From positions 186,001 to 250,000 of the forward strand of contig NZ_PJBE01000010.1 in assembly GCF_002836205.1 (NCBI RefSeq): a DNA stretch of 64,000 nucleotides, in the 5' to 3' direction. Positions 63,620 to 64,000 of the stretch are shown here, piece by piece; position 1 is the stretch's first letter; each line of letters starts with the position of its first letter. The stretch comes from Shewanella sp. Choline-02u-19 (lineage in GTDB: Bacteria > Pseudomonadota > Gammaproteobacteria > Enterobacterales > Shewanellaceae). A program made the translations under genes and the position numbers. Under the pieces are notes generated by a model. That model saw nothing but the letters and a program-made list of their open reading frames with translations, was not told the origin of the DNA and did no database searches.

Positions 63620-63754
63620 ACCTAAACTCTTAACAGGTCTGTCAAATCTAAGTCAGTTGGTTATACTGGCTTTGGCTAATGACTCAATTTTAGTCTTTAG
63701 CGGCATTCAATAACAGCAAAAGCTCTACTTATAATCTAATAAAGAGCAAATAGC

Positions 63755-64000
63755 ATGGATACCCTGATGAAACGGTTACTATTACTTGCCTCACTTATGC
63801 TTGGTTGTACGTTCGTATTCGCTGATACCTTGACACTTAAATCTGGACACCCTGAGTCCTATGTTGTCAAAAAAGGCGACACCCTTTGGGACATATCAAC
63901 TTTTTTCCTAAAGGATCCTTGGCGATGGCCAACATTGTGGGGAGCGAACCCGCAAGTGGCGAACCCGCACTTAATTTATCCCGGTGATAAACTGACGTTG
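63755..64000 (+). CDS. LysM domain protein (partial, continues past the window)
   Basis: The first 82 residues are seen. A signal peptide (MKRLLLLASLMLGCTFVFA; the cysteine in LMLGC could be a lipobox) is followed by a LysM peptidoglycan-binding motif: YVVKKGDTLWDISTFFLKDP and later NPHLIYPGDKLTL. Start ATG 63755, or ATG 63767. Its place upstream of def fits the Shewanella arrangement where such a gene is followed by dprA, which is outside the window. Confidence 0.9.
   Translation, partial: MDTLMKRLLLLASLMLGCTFVFADTLTLKSGHPESYVVKKGDTLWDISTFFLKDPWRWPTLWGANPQVANPHLIYPGDKLTL

Noticed and set aside
1..64000. CRISPR arrays, rRNA, tRNA, prophage or complete insertion sequence
   Set aside because: No regularly spaced repeats, no cloverleaf or rRNA-like sequence, and no transposase or integrase reading frame was recognised.

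Overview
The window is a chromosomal segment around the replication origin of a gammaproteobacterium, almost certainly Shewanella or a close relative. The evidence is the gene order atpFEBI / parBA / rsmG / mnmG / oriC / mioC and mnmE-yidC-yidD-rnpA-rpmH / dnaA-dnaN-recF-gyrB, the wording of the proteins, and origin sequences of the E. coli/Vibrio type. No rRNA, tRNA, CRISPR array or complete insertion sequence was seen.

Layout. (1) 1-7429, mostly minus strand: start of the ATP synthase operon (atpI-atpB-atpE-atpF, atpF cut by the window edge), parA-parB, rsmG, mnmG, then oriC (about 6529-6990) and mioC. (2) 7430-21119, an accessory block between mioC and mnmE: a decayed UbiG-like methyltransferase, a chemotaxis receptor, a LysE-type exporter, a type IV prepilin-like protein, a DUF1186/SEC-C protein, a type II restriction-modification pair (C5 cytosine methyltransferase plus a MvaI/BcnI-family endonuclease), a small gene with a truncated duplicate, three copies of a short inverted-repeat element, and an HrpB-like helicase. 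(3) 21120-32015, the dnaA-side core: mnmE, yidC, yidD, rnpA, rpmH (minus) and dnaA, dnaN, recF, gyrB (plus). (4) 32149-43137: HDOD protein, glyS-glyQ, tag, a large TolB-propeller/amidohydrolase, MOSC protein, tusA, ybaK, a GNAT enzyme. (5) 43427-48261: an envelope gene cluster encoding an inner-membrane protein, three lipoproteins (two LPP20-like, one CsgG/FlgT-like) and an MltC-like transglycosylase. (6) 48335-51670: fadB-fadA. (7) 52566-64000: pepQ, yigZ, trkH, hemG, an ArsR-family regulator, a second hemG, then minus-strand def-fmt-rsmB-trkA-trkH, and the start of a LysM protein.

How parts work together. ParA and ParB (2-3.7 kb) have apparent targets here: five parS-like 16-mers at 19.2, 29.5, 37.7, 39.1 and 42.1 kb. 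DnaA boxes occur in oriC, inside mioC, upstream of dnaA and inside dnaA. GATC-dense intergenic regions occur at oriC, upstream of dnaA and, unexpectedly, between the HrpB-like gene and mnmE, suggesting Dam/SeqA control at three places.

Most interesting for follow-up: the five-gene lipoprotein/transglycosylase cluster, the multi-domain restriction enzyme with an inverted repeat at its ribosome binding site, the third GATC cluster, the parS site that doubles as a transcript hairpin, the inverted-repeat element family, and a probable persulfide-sensing regulator between two hemG copies.
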